From: Brachypodium distachyon
Taxonomy: Eukaryota; Streptophyta; Magnoliopsida; Poales; Poaceae
DNA: 64,000 nt
Direction of reading: 5' to 3'
Assembly (NCBI RefSeq): GCF_000005505.3
Contig: NC_016133.3
Location: 28,017,008-28,081,007 of the forward strand
The notes beneath the pieces are model-generated. The model saw nothing but the letters and a program-made list of their open reading frames with translations. It had not been told where the DNA came from and ran no database searches. Positions 27,285 to 38,997 of the stretch are shown here, one piece after another. The position numbers were made by a program, and so were the translations under genes. Numbering within the stretch: position 1 is the first letter of the stretch; each line of letters opens with the position of its first letter.

Positions 27285-30200
27285 CTAAACAGTTATACCA
27301 ACTAACCTTGAGCATAGCTCAAACTTAGCAATAGGAACAGGCTTTGTCATCATATCAGCAGGATTATCATGAGTGTTGATCTTGCATACTTTCAATTTAC
27401 CTAGAGCAACAATGTCGCGAACAAAATGGTACTTGACATCAATGTGCTTGGTTCTCTCATGAAGCATCTGATCCTTAGTAAGGTAGATAACACTTTGACT
27501 GTCACAAAACAGGTTAATGCAAGAAACATCTTGACAAAGCTCAGCATATAAACCCTTTAACCAAACAGATTCTTTGCAAGCTTCAGTAATAGCCATATAT
27601 TCTGCTTCGGTTGTAGATTGAGCAATAACTGGTTATAGTGTTGCCTTCCAACTCACAGCACATCCACCTACCGTGAACACATAACCTGTGAGAGATCTCC
27701 TCTCATCCAAGTCGGCAGCAAAATCTGAATCCACATAGCCAGCGAGTCCCTCATCAGTCTTGCCAAACTTCAAGCAAGCATTGGATGTGCCACGGAGGTA
27801 CCTGAAAATCCACTGAACAGCTTTCCAATGTTCTTTACCAGGATTAGCCATGTAACGACTGACCAAACTCATAGCATATGATAAATCAGGACGTGAACAA
27901 ACCATGGCGTACATCAAGGAACCAACAGCACTAGAATAGGGAACTCGTGACATATACTCAATATCTTCATCAGAAGTAGGACATTGCAACGCTAACAACT
28001 TGAAATGAGAAGCAATAGGAGTACTAACACACTTTGCATCATGCAAATTAAAACGGTGAAGTACTTTCTCAATGTAACTTTGCTGACTAAAAAATAGCAA
28101 CTTAGATTTTCTGTCCCTTTTAGTTTTCATACCTAGGATTTTATTAGCAGCACCAAGATCCTTCATCTCAAATTCACTACTTAGTTGTGCTTTCAAAGTA
28201 GTGATTACTTTCATGCTCTTGGAAGCAATTAACATATCATCAACATATAACAGCAAGTATACAGGTGATCCATCAACAAATTTAATCACAATTGTCATAC
28301 TGAGATCTACTAAAGCCACGTGAGATCATAAATGAATCAAACCTTTTATACCACTGTCTAGAAGATTGCTTCAAACCATAAAAGGACTTTTTCAACTTGC
28401 ACACAAACTCTTCTTTACCAGGAACTATGAACCCTTCAGGTTGGTCCATGTATATTTCCTCCTCAAGCTCTCCATGCAAAAATGCAGTCTTCACATCTAA
28501 CTGCTCAAGTTCAAGATCATGCATAGCAACAATACCAAAGAAAGTAAGGATGGAACTATGCTTTACCACTGAAGAGAACACATCATTGTAATCAATACCT
28601 GGTATTTGAGTGAAACCTTTTGCCACTAACCTTGCGTTAAACCTCATAGGCTCATTAGGAGACAGACCCTCCTTTCTCTTGAAAATCCATTTGCAGCGAA
28701 CGGCCTTCTTCTATTTAGGCAAGGGCACAACATCACATGTGCCATTCTTCTCAACAGATTGCATCTCCTCTTGCATGGCAGACAACCACTTCACACGGTC
28801 GCCGGAAACAACAGCTTCACTATATGTGGCCGGTTCACTATCATGCTCCACCTGTTCTGCACAACTCAAAGCATAATAAACTAGATCACACTCTTCAATT
28901 AAATGTGGACGAGTACCTTTATTCCTCTTTGGGCGGTCAGCTGTAATAGACCGTGTGGGTTGCTGCAAAACAGATGGTGAGGGTGGAACAATATCATCAT
29001 TATTATCATTATTGTTCCCATCATCATTACCATGATCAACCTGAGCATCATTGTTGTCAGCAATTTCATCAACGTGCTCCACCTGCACTTTAAGTCTCTC
29101 CTCTTCAATGCAAGAGGCATCAGTGGACAAAGTATCATGATACATAACTTTTTCATTAAAGACAACATTCTTGCTCAGCAAAATTTTTTTAGTTTCAGGA
29201 TTCCACAACCTGAAAGCTTTAACTCCAGAACCATAGCTAAGAAAAATGCACTTAACAGCTCTACGCTCTAGCTTTCCATTATCAACGTGAGCATAAGCGG
29301 TGCAACCGAAAACTCTCAACAGTGAATAATCAGCAGGTTTACCAGACTATACCTCAATGGGAGTTTTCTTGTCAAGTGGAATAGAAGGTGACCTGTTTAT
29401 GAGGTAGCATGCGGTGGAAGCTGCCTCAGCCCAAAAACGCCTGCCCAAACCTGCATTGGACAACATGCAACGGGCCCTAGATATGATGGTTCTATTCATG
29501 CGTTCAGCCACGCCATTTTGCTGTGGAGTACGGGCAACCGTGTAGTGCCTAATCACACCATCATTGCTGCAAAACTCCTCAAACTCATCAGAAATAAATT
29601 CACCACCATTATCAGTACGCAAAATTTTCACCTTCCTTTCAGTTTGCTTTTCTACCATAGCTTTTCACTTCTTATAAGCACCAAAAACATCAGACTTGTG
29701 TTTCAGAAAATAAGGCCAAACTTTTCTTGAGTAATCATCAATAATGGTAAGCATGTAATTAGCACCACCAATAGAAGTCTTACGGGACGGTCCCCAAACA
29801 TCAGCATGCACATAATCTAATATGCCTTTGGTGGTATGAATGGAAGAAACGAATTTAACCCTCTTGTGCTTACCATAAACGCAGTGCTCACAAAACTCAA
29901 GCTTACTCAAGTTGCAGCCATCATGAGCTCTCTCTTGACCAACTCTGTCATCCCATGTTCACTCATATGCCCAAGACGCATATGCCACATATTCGTTTTT
30001 GCATAATCATCAGAATCATTAGGTGTAACGGCAGCAGCAAAACCAGGCAAAGTGCTACCTCTAAGAACATATAATTTTGCAGAATTCATATCACCTATCA
30101 TGTGAATAAGAGAACCTCTAAATACCTTTAAAAGTCTACGCCCACCGGCGTACTTGTACCCGTCACAGTCCATGGTACTAAGTGAGATCAAATTTCTTGC

Positions 30201-31290
30201 CATGCTTAGTGTGCTTCACCTCTTTCAACATGCGTGTCATGCCATCATGGGTCTTGATCTGAACGGACCCAACGTCAACAATATGACAAGGATTGTCATT
30301 GCCCACACGCACAAAATCTCCAGTCTGCACAAACTCATAAGAACTGAACCAATCCTTGTTACAACAAACATGAAAGGAACATGCTGTATCAAGAATCCAT
30401 TCATCATCACGGGAAGCACAAGCAGCAAGAACAGTGAGGCATTCACCCTCAGAGCTGTCGGCCTTACCATTACCATCGGACTTGTCTTTCGGTTTGTAGG
30501 TACCGTTCCTTTTCTCCTTGTTCTGCAGTTTATAACAATCTTCAATGATATGATTATTTTTCTTACAATATCTGCAAAACTTATCTTTTCCTCGGGACTT
30601 TGAATGAGCTTTTCCGTCCCGGCTCTTATCTCGGTTGCCATAGTTGTTATTCCACTGCTCGGTCCTGCCACGAACCTGCAGAGCTTCTGCCTTTGACAAC
30701 GACCCATTGGTCTGCACCATAGACTTCATCTTTTCTTTCTGTCTAAGTGCTTCCAAAACCTCATTAAGGGTTAGAGAGTCATGGCTATAAAGAATTGAAT
30801 CGCGGATATTTGTATAGGAACTAGGCAACGAGCATAAGAGTAAGATGGCTAAATCCTCATCATCATACTTAACCTCCAAAGCTTGCAAGTTAGAAACTAT
30901 CTCTCGAAAAGCAGTTATATGAGATATTACCGAACCACCTTCTTGCAGCTTATGGGTGAACAGCTTCATCTTTACATGCATCTTACTGGTTAGATCTTTA
31001 GACATGCAGATCGATTCCAGTTTCAGCCACAGGGCTGCTGCGGATTTCTCCTCCAACACTTCCTGCAAAATATTATTGGATAGATGAAGTTGAATCAAAG
31101 ACAAAGCCTTACGATCTTTGCGTTTCTCTTCGGCAGTCCACTCCTTTTCATCCTTCTTGCCGAAGGAATCAAGCGCTTCATCCAGATCTGAAGTTTGGGC
31201 GAGAATCGCCCGCATCTTCACTTGCCACAACGAGAATCGTGTGGTGTAATCCAGCTGTGGCAGCCGAACTTCAAGGTCGACATGTCGCAA
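27285..31290 (-). pseudogene. Copia gag-pol polyprotein, broken by stops and frameshifts
   Basis: Pieces in order along the minus strand. Gag 31290-30178 has the CCHC knuckle CRYCKKNNHIIEDC and the protease motif WILDTACSFH. The pre-integrase segment 30203-29907 has MWHMRLGHMSEHGM. Integrase 29910-29347 has HADVWGPS, LRTDNGGEF and PQQNGVAERMNR, supplying D, D and E. A linker lies at 29319-28711. Reverse transcriptase, 28647-27850, has LDVKTAFLHGELEEEIYM and LLLYVDDMLIA. RNase H, to 27285, has [30 protein letters not shown] and DMMTKP. At least five breaks separate these frames. The first Gag frame has no ATG at its very start and is read from TTG. Confidence 0.9.
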
Positions 31291-31323
31291 ACCCTAGGCG
31301 GAACCTGGGGCTCTGATACCACT

Positions 31324-31758
31324 TGTTATGAACGCGACAAGCAAGAACGAAGAACGAAGAAGAACTCACAGCACAAGGACACACGGATTTAACGTGGAAA
31401 ATCCTCTCAAACAACGAGAGGGAAAAACCACGGGCGCCAGCCAGCGAAACTTCACTATATGGGGAGTGTTTACACAACGCCGGGGAGATTCTACAAAAGC
31501 AACTCGTCCCCAAAACGGCGGCCACAAGGGGTATATATAACAGGAAGATTAGGTCAAAACAGATCCGTATCGGGGACCCCAAAAGTTCCGGGTTTGGGCC
31601 GGAAGTTCCGGGCTTGTTCCGGGACAAACTCCGCAGCCTTCACGCGAAGTTCCAGTAGCATCACGGAGGTGAGACGGAGGTTAGGCGGAAGTTCCGCCCC
31701 ACCGGAAGTTCCGGTCCTGGGAAACACCTCCTTGAGAATTTGGATCACAACTTCAACA
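31324..31758 (-). repeat. 5' LTR of the Copia element
   Basis: 435 bp, TGTTATGAACG at the left end and ATCACAACTTCAACA at the right end, directly before the target duplication ATTTG. Adjacent to the primer-binding site. Confidence 0.9.
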
Positions 31759-31763
31759 ATTTG

Positions 31764-34021
31764 GAACTTTATTCCGTGTAACCTTTTGAGGGAGCATGGT
31801 CGTGACATCTCTGCTCCTGTGGCTCATATGACCATTGTTCGTGCGAAGTTTTGTTTTTCTTCTTACGGTGGCTTCTTCTCTTCGCCACTGGTCCATTTCT
31901 CAAAAATATGTTGTACAACTAGAGGGCTTTTAATGTTATATCTAGTGCATTAATGTTGTTTGTACAACCAGAGGTCTTTTAGTGTTATATATCTAGCCCT
32001 TAACATTTGCATGAAAAATTATGGAGTGATTAAAATTTAGCTAAAATAATGTGTGACGGAGAGGTGACATGTGGTACAATAGAAGTACAGTACCTCTTAT
32101 GTTTGAGCGCTAGTGACTATGTCTCAGTCAAGAGAAGGCTAGCATTCTCTCTCTCTTTTTTCATTTCTCTTTCTTCAATATCAGCTTTTATCCAACCTGG
32201 TTTTGCTAACAAATGATTGATGTTGCCCCATTGTACTCCGACTAAAGCAAATATTCAGGCCAATGAATGTTCACGTCCACCTCTAGACCGGGTTCAATCC
32301 CTCTCGACAGGTGATACACAAGGCTTCTCATGCAAAAGTTGTCATGCCAAAACTGTTGTTGGCATCAATGAAAAGATGCCCCTTTGTCACCACAGAAGGT
32401 GGATCGAAAGGGGTGCGAGTGGAAGCGGGCTAGTATGGAAAGTCTCCTGCTTCAAGTATCTCTTTCCAGTGCTATCTGGATAGTGAGATGTCGTCCGATA
32501 TGGTAGAGGGACTGATAACGATGACAATTCCAACGACAAGTTTGCGCGCACCCAGTGGAAATACAAGATCTCAGGCAATGCCAACGTACCTGTGCCATGC
32601 CTCTGTGAAGATGGTGACTCGAAGATCGATTTTGGAGATGAAATCCCAAGGTCGACCTTTGATTGGACGCATTATCATCGGTGCACGTGCGACGAACCCT
32701 TCTTGAATGTTTTGCCAAGAAGTTGTTTAATTTTTGTTTGTTTCAGTCACTTTTTTATAGGGTTTGTGGTAAGTTGTTGCCAGGCACATTAATTGCTTTG
32801 TTTTTTTTCTCCTTTTTGGACGACTTGTTTGACATTTTGCCTGAATTTGTCTGACACTTCCGAATAATTAATAATATATGATTGTGAGTTGTGATTGATT
32901 GAGATGAAAGTTTCCCCTCCGCATGGACAGATATCTCTGGCCACTTGAGTGATTGATTGTCAAAAATTCATGGACATGCTTATGATTAAAGAGTTAACCA
33001 TATTTTGGGGGATTCGGGTCGAAAATTCATGGCCATGCTTATGATTAAAGAGTTAACCATATTTTGGGGGATTCGGATGTAAGCACTGAGAAAAAAGAAG
33101 TCAAGCTAGAAATAAGGATGACTACCTCACCTTGAGCTCGAAAATATCCGAGACAAATGACTACAACAGTTTCTGAAAGTTGACCAATACGATCTATGCA
33201 TATATTTGGGAATCAATATGACCTGTTAGGTTCTGCTGTTGATTATTGAGCGAGAAAGTGTTTGTAGGCATGATCACACAGATATATGAACCGGTTGGAT
33301 CGCACACTTACAATTATCTTTCTTTCTTTGTCAAAATAGTACTCACCCACACGACATAACAGGTCAACTTGTAATATTTGTTTTCCAAACAGAATACTCC
33401 GCCAAGTATAGTAGGCTGCCCGAGGATATTTTGCATTCGAAAATCTGCATTAGGATGCATTCCTTTCAATACACGAACACACATGGCATTCCCAAAAAAA
33501 AGGGAAGAGTACGTTGGCTACGAAGAGGGGTCCAAAACCCCAACCGCACTCACGGTTGGGACTTCGGATGGCTGTGTGCATGGGTCTCTTTGTCCAGATT
33601 GCCCTGACCAACACCCTTACCTCTTTGTTTAGATGTATCATAAAAACGGAGATGCATCAAAGTTACAATAAAAGAAAAGGGAAAGAAGAATATACAAGAA
33701 AAAGAAAAGGAGAAATGGAGAGAAAGAAGGAAGAGATTCACCATACAACTTGAGGTTCAAGAAAAAAGACTTGCACACAAGCAAGGCAAAACACCTAGCT
33801 AGGTGCAGACCATCTAGGCCCCATGGATATATTGTCCATATCAACACGCTGGCCGGCAAGGTGAGGTATCCTTTCCTTTCCTTGGTCTCCATCTCGGCCA
33901 GACACATATGGTATACCTTTCATCTCACGTCCAGATCTTCTACCTCTATATATACCATCAGTGTCTCGGAGCTGCCGATCATCTCGCAACGATAGGAAGA
34001 GACAAGAGGCAGAAGCCAGAG
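31764..34021. other. 2.2-kb intergenic region between Copia and the second HSP20-like gene
   Basis: No gene I can support. Short open frames around 32217-32790 on both strands have no recognisable domain. A 2 x 59-bp tandem repeat is at 32960-33077. The stretch 33640-33990 is purine-rich on one strand. Promoter sequence of the downstream gene presumably lies in the last few hundred bases. Confidence 0.5.
32960..33077. repeat. Tandem duplication, 2 x 59 bp
   Basis: AAAATTCATGGACATGCTTA ... GGGGGATTCGG repeats immediately with nearly identical sequence (GGACATG versus GGCCATG) at an offset of 59 bp. Confidence 0.85.
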
Positions 34022-35057
34022 ATGGAAGCAGCGACGCATCGCTCTCGTGTCCTGGCGGAAGTCGACCCCCGCAGCGAATGGGTTCGCGGGGACGAATTCG
34101 ACACGCTCATCATGGACGTCTCAGGTATGCACGCAATCAAGATTCAAGAAAGCTCGCTGCTAAGACTGTAGCTATGCTGCTTTCGAGGGGAACCATATTT
34201 TACTGTGCCTAGCTGGGATTGTTCTGAACTCATTCCAGTGAGACATCATACAGTTCCCACACACGTTCAGAAATATAAAGCTTATTTTGATGGGTAAAAA
34301 TATCGGTTCTTTCCACACAGGTTGTAATTGCCTAAATGGGGTTTATGATTTCTAAGTACTCCCTTCGTCTCATAATTCTTGTCGCTGTTTTAGTATTCCT
34401 TTCGATATATAAAAAGTGACATCCACTTAATACAATTTTGTACTCCTACTTACTATAAAATGGGCGACGCTCTTTTTTTTAATCGGATGGAGTAACTAAA
34501 ACAACGATAAGAATTATAGGACGGAGGGAGTATCATTGACTACTTTTTCGTTGGAGAGAAAGCTAAACCGGCAGATTGACATGCATGTCGCTAATGCAGG
34601 GTTCACCAAGGACCAGCTGAAGGTTCAGGTGGAGGCGTCGGGTAGCCTGAGGATCAGCGGCGAGCGCACCCTGAACGGCAGCCGGCAGTGGAGCCACTTC
34701 CTCAAGCGCTTCGACCTCCCTGACGCCTGCGACGGCACGGCGATCAAGGTGCAGCTCGCCAAGGGAGTCCTCTACGTCCAGGTGCCCCATCCCAATACCT
34801 CCACCACCACGGACGACGACGAAGACGACACAGAAGAGTACCTGGAGGACGAGCTGGAGGAAGAGGCTGGCGCCGTCTGGACCGGCGGTCACACGGCGGC
34901 GTGGCGAAATGACGACGAGCACCCGGTGCGGAGGCTGGTTAAGGCCCTGAGCCAGCACCGGCACGTCGTCCTCAACGTAGTTCTCGCCGCCGTGCTCCTC
35001 TGGCTTGTCGCCTTCGGGAAGAGCAGGCCGAGCGGTGGGCAGATCAAGAACGAATGA
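34022..35057 (+). CDS. HSP20-fold protein with C-terminal membrane anchor (RTM2-like), second copy
   Basis: Exon 1 34022-34124 (MEAATHRSRVLAEVDPRSEW, VRGDEFDTLIMDVS), intron 34125-34599 (GT-AG; TCAG|gtatgc ... atgcag|GGTTC), exon 2 34600-35057. The 186-residue product continues GFTKDQLKVQVEASGSLRIS, GERTL, WSHFLKRFDLPDACDGTAIK and GVLYVQVP, an HSP20 domain with a GVLYV strand. An acidic linker follows (DDDEDDTEEYLEDELEEE), then a hydrophobic C-terminal anchor (VVLNVVLAAVLLWLVAF). Exon 1 is 103 nt and phase 1, exactly as in the copy at 24885, so the two descend from one duplicated gene. A Stowaway MITE occupies part of the intron. Role by family: membrane-associated small heat-shock-like protein; substrate unknown. 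Confidence 0.85.
34359..34530. mobile_element. Stowaway MITE in the intron of the HSP20-like gene
   Basis: 172 bp with terminal inverted repeats CTCCCTTCGTCTCATAATTC / GAATTATAGGACGGAGGGAG and TA target duplications (34357-34358, 34531-34532). The CTCCCTCCGT terminus is diagnostic of grass Stowaway (Tc1/mariner) elements. Confidence 0.9.
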
Positions 35058-38000
35058 GGCATGCAACACCAGACGCACACATAACAGTACAGTCCTACAG
35101 CATACCAGATGTAATTCTCCAGATGATAAAACGGAATAAGATCCTTGTAAATAACCAGGATTGGGATGGTTCGAATCAAAGCCTCAACACACGTCAATCA
35201 GCATTCAATTGTCTAACCAGTTCTTTTAATAACCTTTTGGTAACCTGTTCTGAACCTACATTTCGTTAGTTGCAGGATGTCTCCACCGTAGAAAGACCAA
35301 CTTATGAATTCAGAAAAGGCAGAAAAAACACACAGCTAATGTATCGTATGAGAATTCATCAACTACGACTCTCTCTATTTCCCCTAACATGCATTATATG
35401 GATATCGTCAAAGATGTATGGCGCTATAACAGTCCCTCAAAAAAAAAAGTACGGCGCTATCTGATGGCTCCAAGCAGATTTGCACCTCCGAGCTTAGCAC
35501 CAGCTAATTGCTGTTTAAGAAAGGAATCCAAGGATTAGATTTTAGGATGTAAAGATATACTATTCTAACCTAAGATCCCACTTTGTTGAATCTGTGTATC
35601 AAGTTCTTGCATAAAATAAAAATGGGAGCCAAAAATTCCACTGAAGCTGTGCGCTTTTGTCTCAGTGTTAAACTGCTCTTGTTTGCACAATACAGGAAAC
35701 AAGAATAGATGCCATGTGTTCATGAAATCATTGCTTACATATAGTTTAAATTTCCTCTTGCCAGCATACATTTATACGAGTGCAATCATATATATCTAAT
35801 TAATCAGCACTAGTTGTATGCTTGTTTGTTTTTCGCAAAAACTAGTAGTATGTGTGCCCACGACCCCAATTGACAAATCAATGACCAGCCGTCTTAAGTC
35901 AGTCCACTTCTTAGTTAATTTAGTATACTTTTTGCTCTTCGGTCAGATGTGAATTATCACAGCAACCTGAACCTGGAAAGTCCCTGGATGCATGTGCTCA
36001 TAATTGTTCTTTGATTTTCTTCTCTTAATTTTGTGTGCAAGGTGGTTTGGTGAACCAGGTGTCATCACAGATGCGACAGGAAGTAAACATGTGATTTCTT
36101 TTGATGAGCTTATGAAGTAATGGATGAGTGTCTATTTCTTAGCTAAGTTATTAGCAGACTGGATAAACATACAGTTTCTCGCAAATCGACTTCCCGCAGG
36201 TAAGCACGCTGAAGATTTGCACCTTGCAAGTTTGAACCAGTCAACTTAGCCCCCTGCAAAGGAGTTAGTTTATAAGGTCTGCATTTAAATGAGACTCTCC
36301 CTCTCCTGGGAAGGCATGCTGCCGCATAAAATTTACCTTGAGATTGGCTCCTTCAAGGTTAGCTCCTGTCAAGTTGGCATCTGTAAGGTTTGCACTCTGA
36401 AAATACATGTCAGTTGGTTATTAGTATCCATAGGAAATTGAGAATTGAACAGCAGCTTTTAGTTTTTAATAATATATGGGTTGCCACTAAAAACTAGTAA
36501 TTGCTCTGTTGAATGACATTAGGAGAGAAGGACATACACTGCTATGGATAGAAATTGATTAGCATGGATCCATATGCAGGGAGCAACAATATATATTTAT
36601 TGATTAGATAAACTATAAAAGAAAACAAAGAGAATGGATACGGATTGCCCACGCTAAATATTTGTGGCTTCATGCTTGTCATCATGGTTTCATACTTTTC
36701 TATACGGCACTACAAACAGCAGTGGCAGCAGTACACACAGATTTCTTAGCATTGAAGTTCACTGTGGTTGGGGATAACACAAATTTACATACTGAAGTAC
36801 TGAAGACAAATTTCAAACCTGTAGGTGTGCTGAACGAAGATCAGTTTCAATGAAGCTACACCTTGTTAAGCATGCATCTGCAGAATAGTTTGAACAGTCT
36901 ATCTCGAGTGCTGCTTCGCATTTGCTCATTAACTTTATAAAAATAATTTTGAGAAAGGTACTTTGGAATTCAAAGCCGGAGGGACCCTTAAAAACAGCCA
37001 AGGCAGGTTCACATTTGACATAGTAAAATTGAAAACGGAATCTCCGGTAAGATAATCTGTCAGGTTATGCACCTTGTAGGTTTGCACTTTGAAGGAAGTA
37101 AAATGCTTAACAAACAAAAAGGATTAACATCATTATGCAGCGTCTCCACAAGAAGGAAACAATGAGGGAAACTGCCAGTTAGTCAGCATGCAGGTTAAGA
37201 ATAAACTGTAAGGAAAAGGGAAAAGGTTAGGCACCTTGTAGATTTGCACTTTGAAGGTTCGCTCTATCCAAAATAGATTTGTCAAGATTTGCTCCTACAA
37301 ACTCACACCTACAATCAAATTCTGCAATTACGAGCAGCATCTCCCAGGACAAAAATAAAGAAAAAGAGGTACAAAAGTACTAAGCCAATTAACTAAGCAC
37401 TTGTACCAAACCCAAACACCTCCACCACACTCATCACTACCAAAAAAGGGAATAAAAGAGAAGGACAAGAAAGATTTGGAAGCTTCTTTGTATTCTTACT
37501 CACGCAAATTTGCATAATGGAATGAAGAATGAGAAGCTTCAACCTCCTGCGAAGAATACATAGGTGTTTTACTACATGAGATGTAGCATTCCAGACAAGA
37601 ACTTTACATGATATCTCAAAGCAAATTGATAGATAATTCTGAAAACTGAAGTACTATCACAAGGTCAAAGAACTAAATGTAAAACATACAGCATAAAATT
37701 GTTAAATCTGATAAGAGCTACTGAGAATCACAGTACAAGAGCCATACCCCAAATTTAGCTTTGTGAAGGTTAGCATGTGAAAAGTTTGTCTTCTCAAGAC
37801 AGCCACAACTGAAGTCAACCTCTGATAAGTCATGTAGCATATCGGGAAAAGGTGCATTTTTGTACAAGCTCAACTTTTTTTTTTTTTGAAAAAGAGGGGT
37901 TCCCCTCCGATTTCTTCTATTAGAAACCGCTGGTGTTACAGAGTTCAGTCAGCATCCAAGGTTTTTAAGACGAGCAGCTATGCTGCACAGGCTCAAACTG

Positions 38001-38098
38001 GCAAGGTAGAACAAAGGAAAACAACTAGGCTACAACCTCCATGTGACAACAGGGTGACAAACCACCGTGTCTAAATGCAGCAGCCCGTTCAATCAACT

Positions 38099-38915
38099 TG
38101 TCGGGGGAATGACCCCGGGTAGGGTCATGACGACACAACTCTAGCCGAGATAACGGAGACAAGGCCGGCATAGTTACGTATGCCGGCATCACGGAGTACA
38201 ACTAATGCTAAGCCGGCACGCCGAGCGTATGCCGGCAGGGATATCTTATCTTATGAGTTTGCAGGATAAGGATGAGCACGTTGGTCTCGGCAGCAACCGA
38301 GATCCCTCAACGGTCTTATCCTGATCCCGCGGTACAAAGTAAAGCAGCGCCATCATCACTCCAGGAAAGCGGTCAGCGCCTGCATGCCGGTGTCAGGTGA
38401 CCACACTAAAGAGGCACCGAAAGGGAATCTATGACGGAAGCCGACAGAAGATAGCTGTACCCGCTACCGGTTGGCAGGAAAAGTAAAGTGGCCTTGTCCC
38501 CCGCGGCGCTGCCTGGAGGGAACCAAGCCGCGTGCCCGGTGAAGCCCAAAGATGGTGACGTTAGACTCGGCCCACATGGCAGTGTACCATGTGCAGCCTA
38601 TAAATAGAACCTTACCTCCCTTTAGGAAAAAGGGGAGAAGGAGAGAGAGCATTTTAGGGTTTTTCCCCTTTCTTCTTCTTCCTCAAGAATACAGCTCAAG
38701 GAGCACCATTGTAGAGCTTGCCTATCTCGGCTAATACAACAAAGCAGGAGTAGGAGTCTTACCTCGACAAGAGGGCTCCGAACCAGGGTAAATCGGTGTG
38801 TTCCCGTGTGAATTGTGCGTGTTCTTCTTCACGTCCTCCCTCCTCCGGTTCCTCCATCGTCCATCGGCCCCAAGTTAAGCCATCTTATGGCATCTGCCGT
38901 GACACCACCACGACA
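38099..38915 (+). repeat. Solo LTR inserted in the LINE 3' region
   Basis: 817 bp beginning TGTCGGGGGAATGACCCCGG and ending CACCACGACA, flanked by the 5-bp duplication CAACT (38094-38098 and 38916-38920). A TATA box (CTATAAATAGA, ~38597) marks the plus strand as the transcribed one. No internal domain or second LTR remains, so it formed by LTR-LTR recombination. Probably Gypsy superfamily, judged by length and start only. Confidence 0.9.
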
Positions 38916-38997
38916 CAACTCCTTCCTTCAGAGAAACCATCAACAAAAGCACAGCACATTCTGGAAGACAGATAACATGTAGCCATCGCAGCAAAGT

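Larger units (their letters stand above)
26690..31758 (-). mobile_element. Full-length Copia (Ty1) LTR retrotransposon
   Basis: A 5069-bp element on the minus strand. Left LTR 26690-27171 and right LTR 31324-31758 both run TGT...ACA and are flanked by the 5-bp target duplication ATTTG (26685-26689 and 31759-31763). The primer-binding site TGGTATCAGAGC (minus strand, 31311-31322) matches initiator tRNA-Met and lies two bases inside the 5' LTR. A purine-rich stretch (AAGGTGGAGTT, minus strand, just right of 27171) is the polypurine tract. The gag-protease-integrase-RT-RNase H order, with integrase before RT, is Copia. The polyprotein is broken, so the copy is non-autonomous. Confidence 0.95.

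Noticed and set aside
32217..32720. Possible gene fragments with Cys/His residues on both strands
   Set aside because: Short, stop-interrupted, no clear motif match; not enough to call.
37790..37832. Intron 4 ending in AT before GACTTATCAG in the FIP2-like gene
   Set aside because: I first took this as a lost splice acceptor. The LINE target duplication shows exon 5 begins farther upstream (42550, CAG|TTGAGC), so no AT acceptor is needed.
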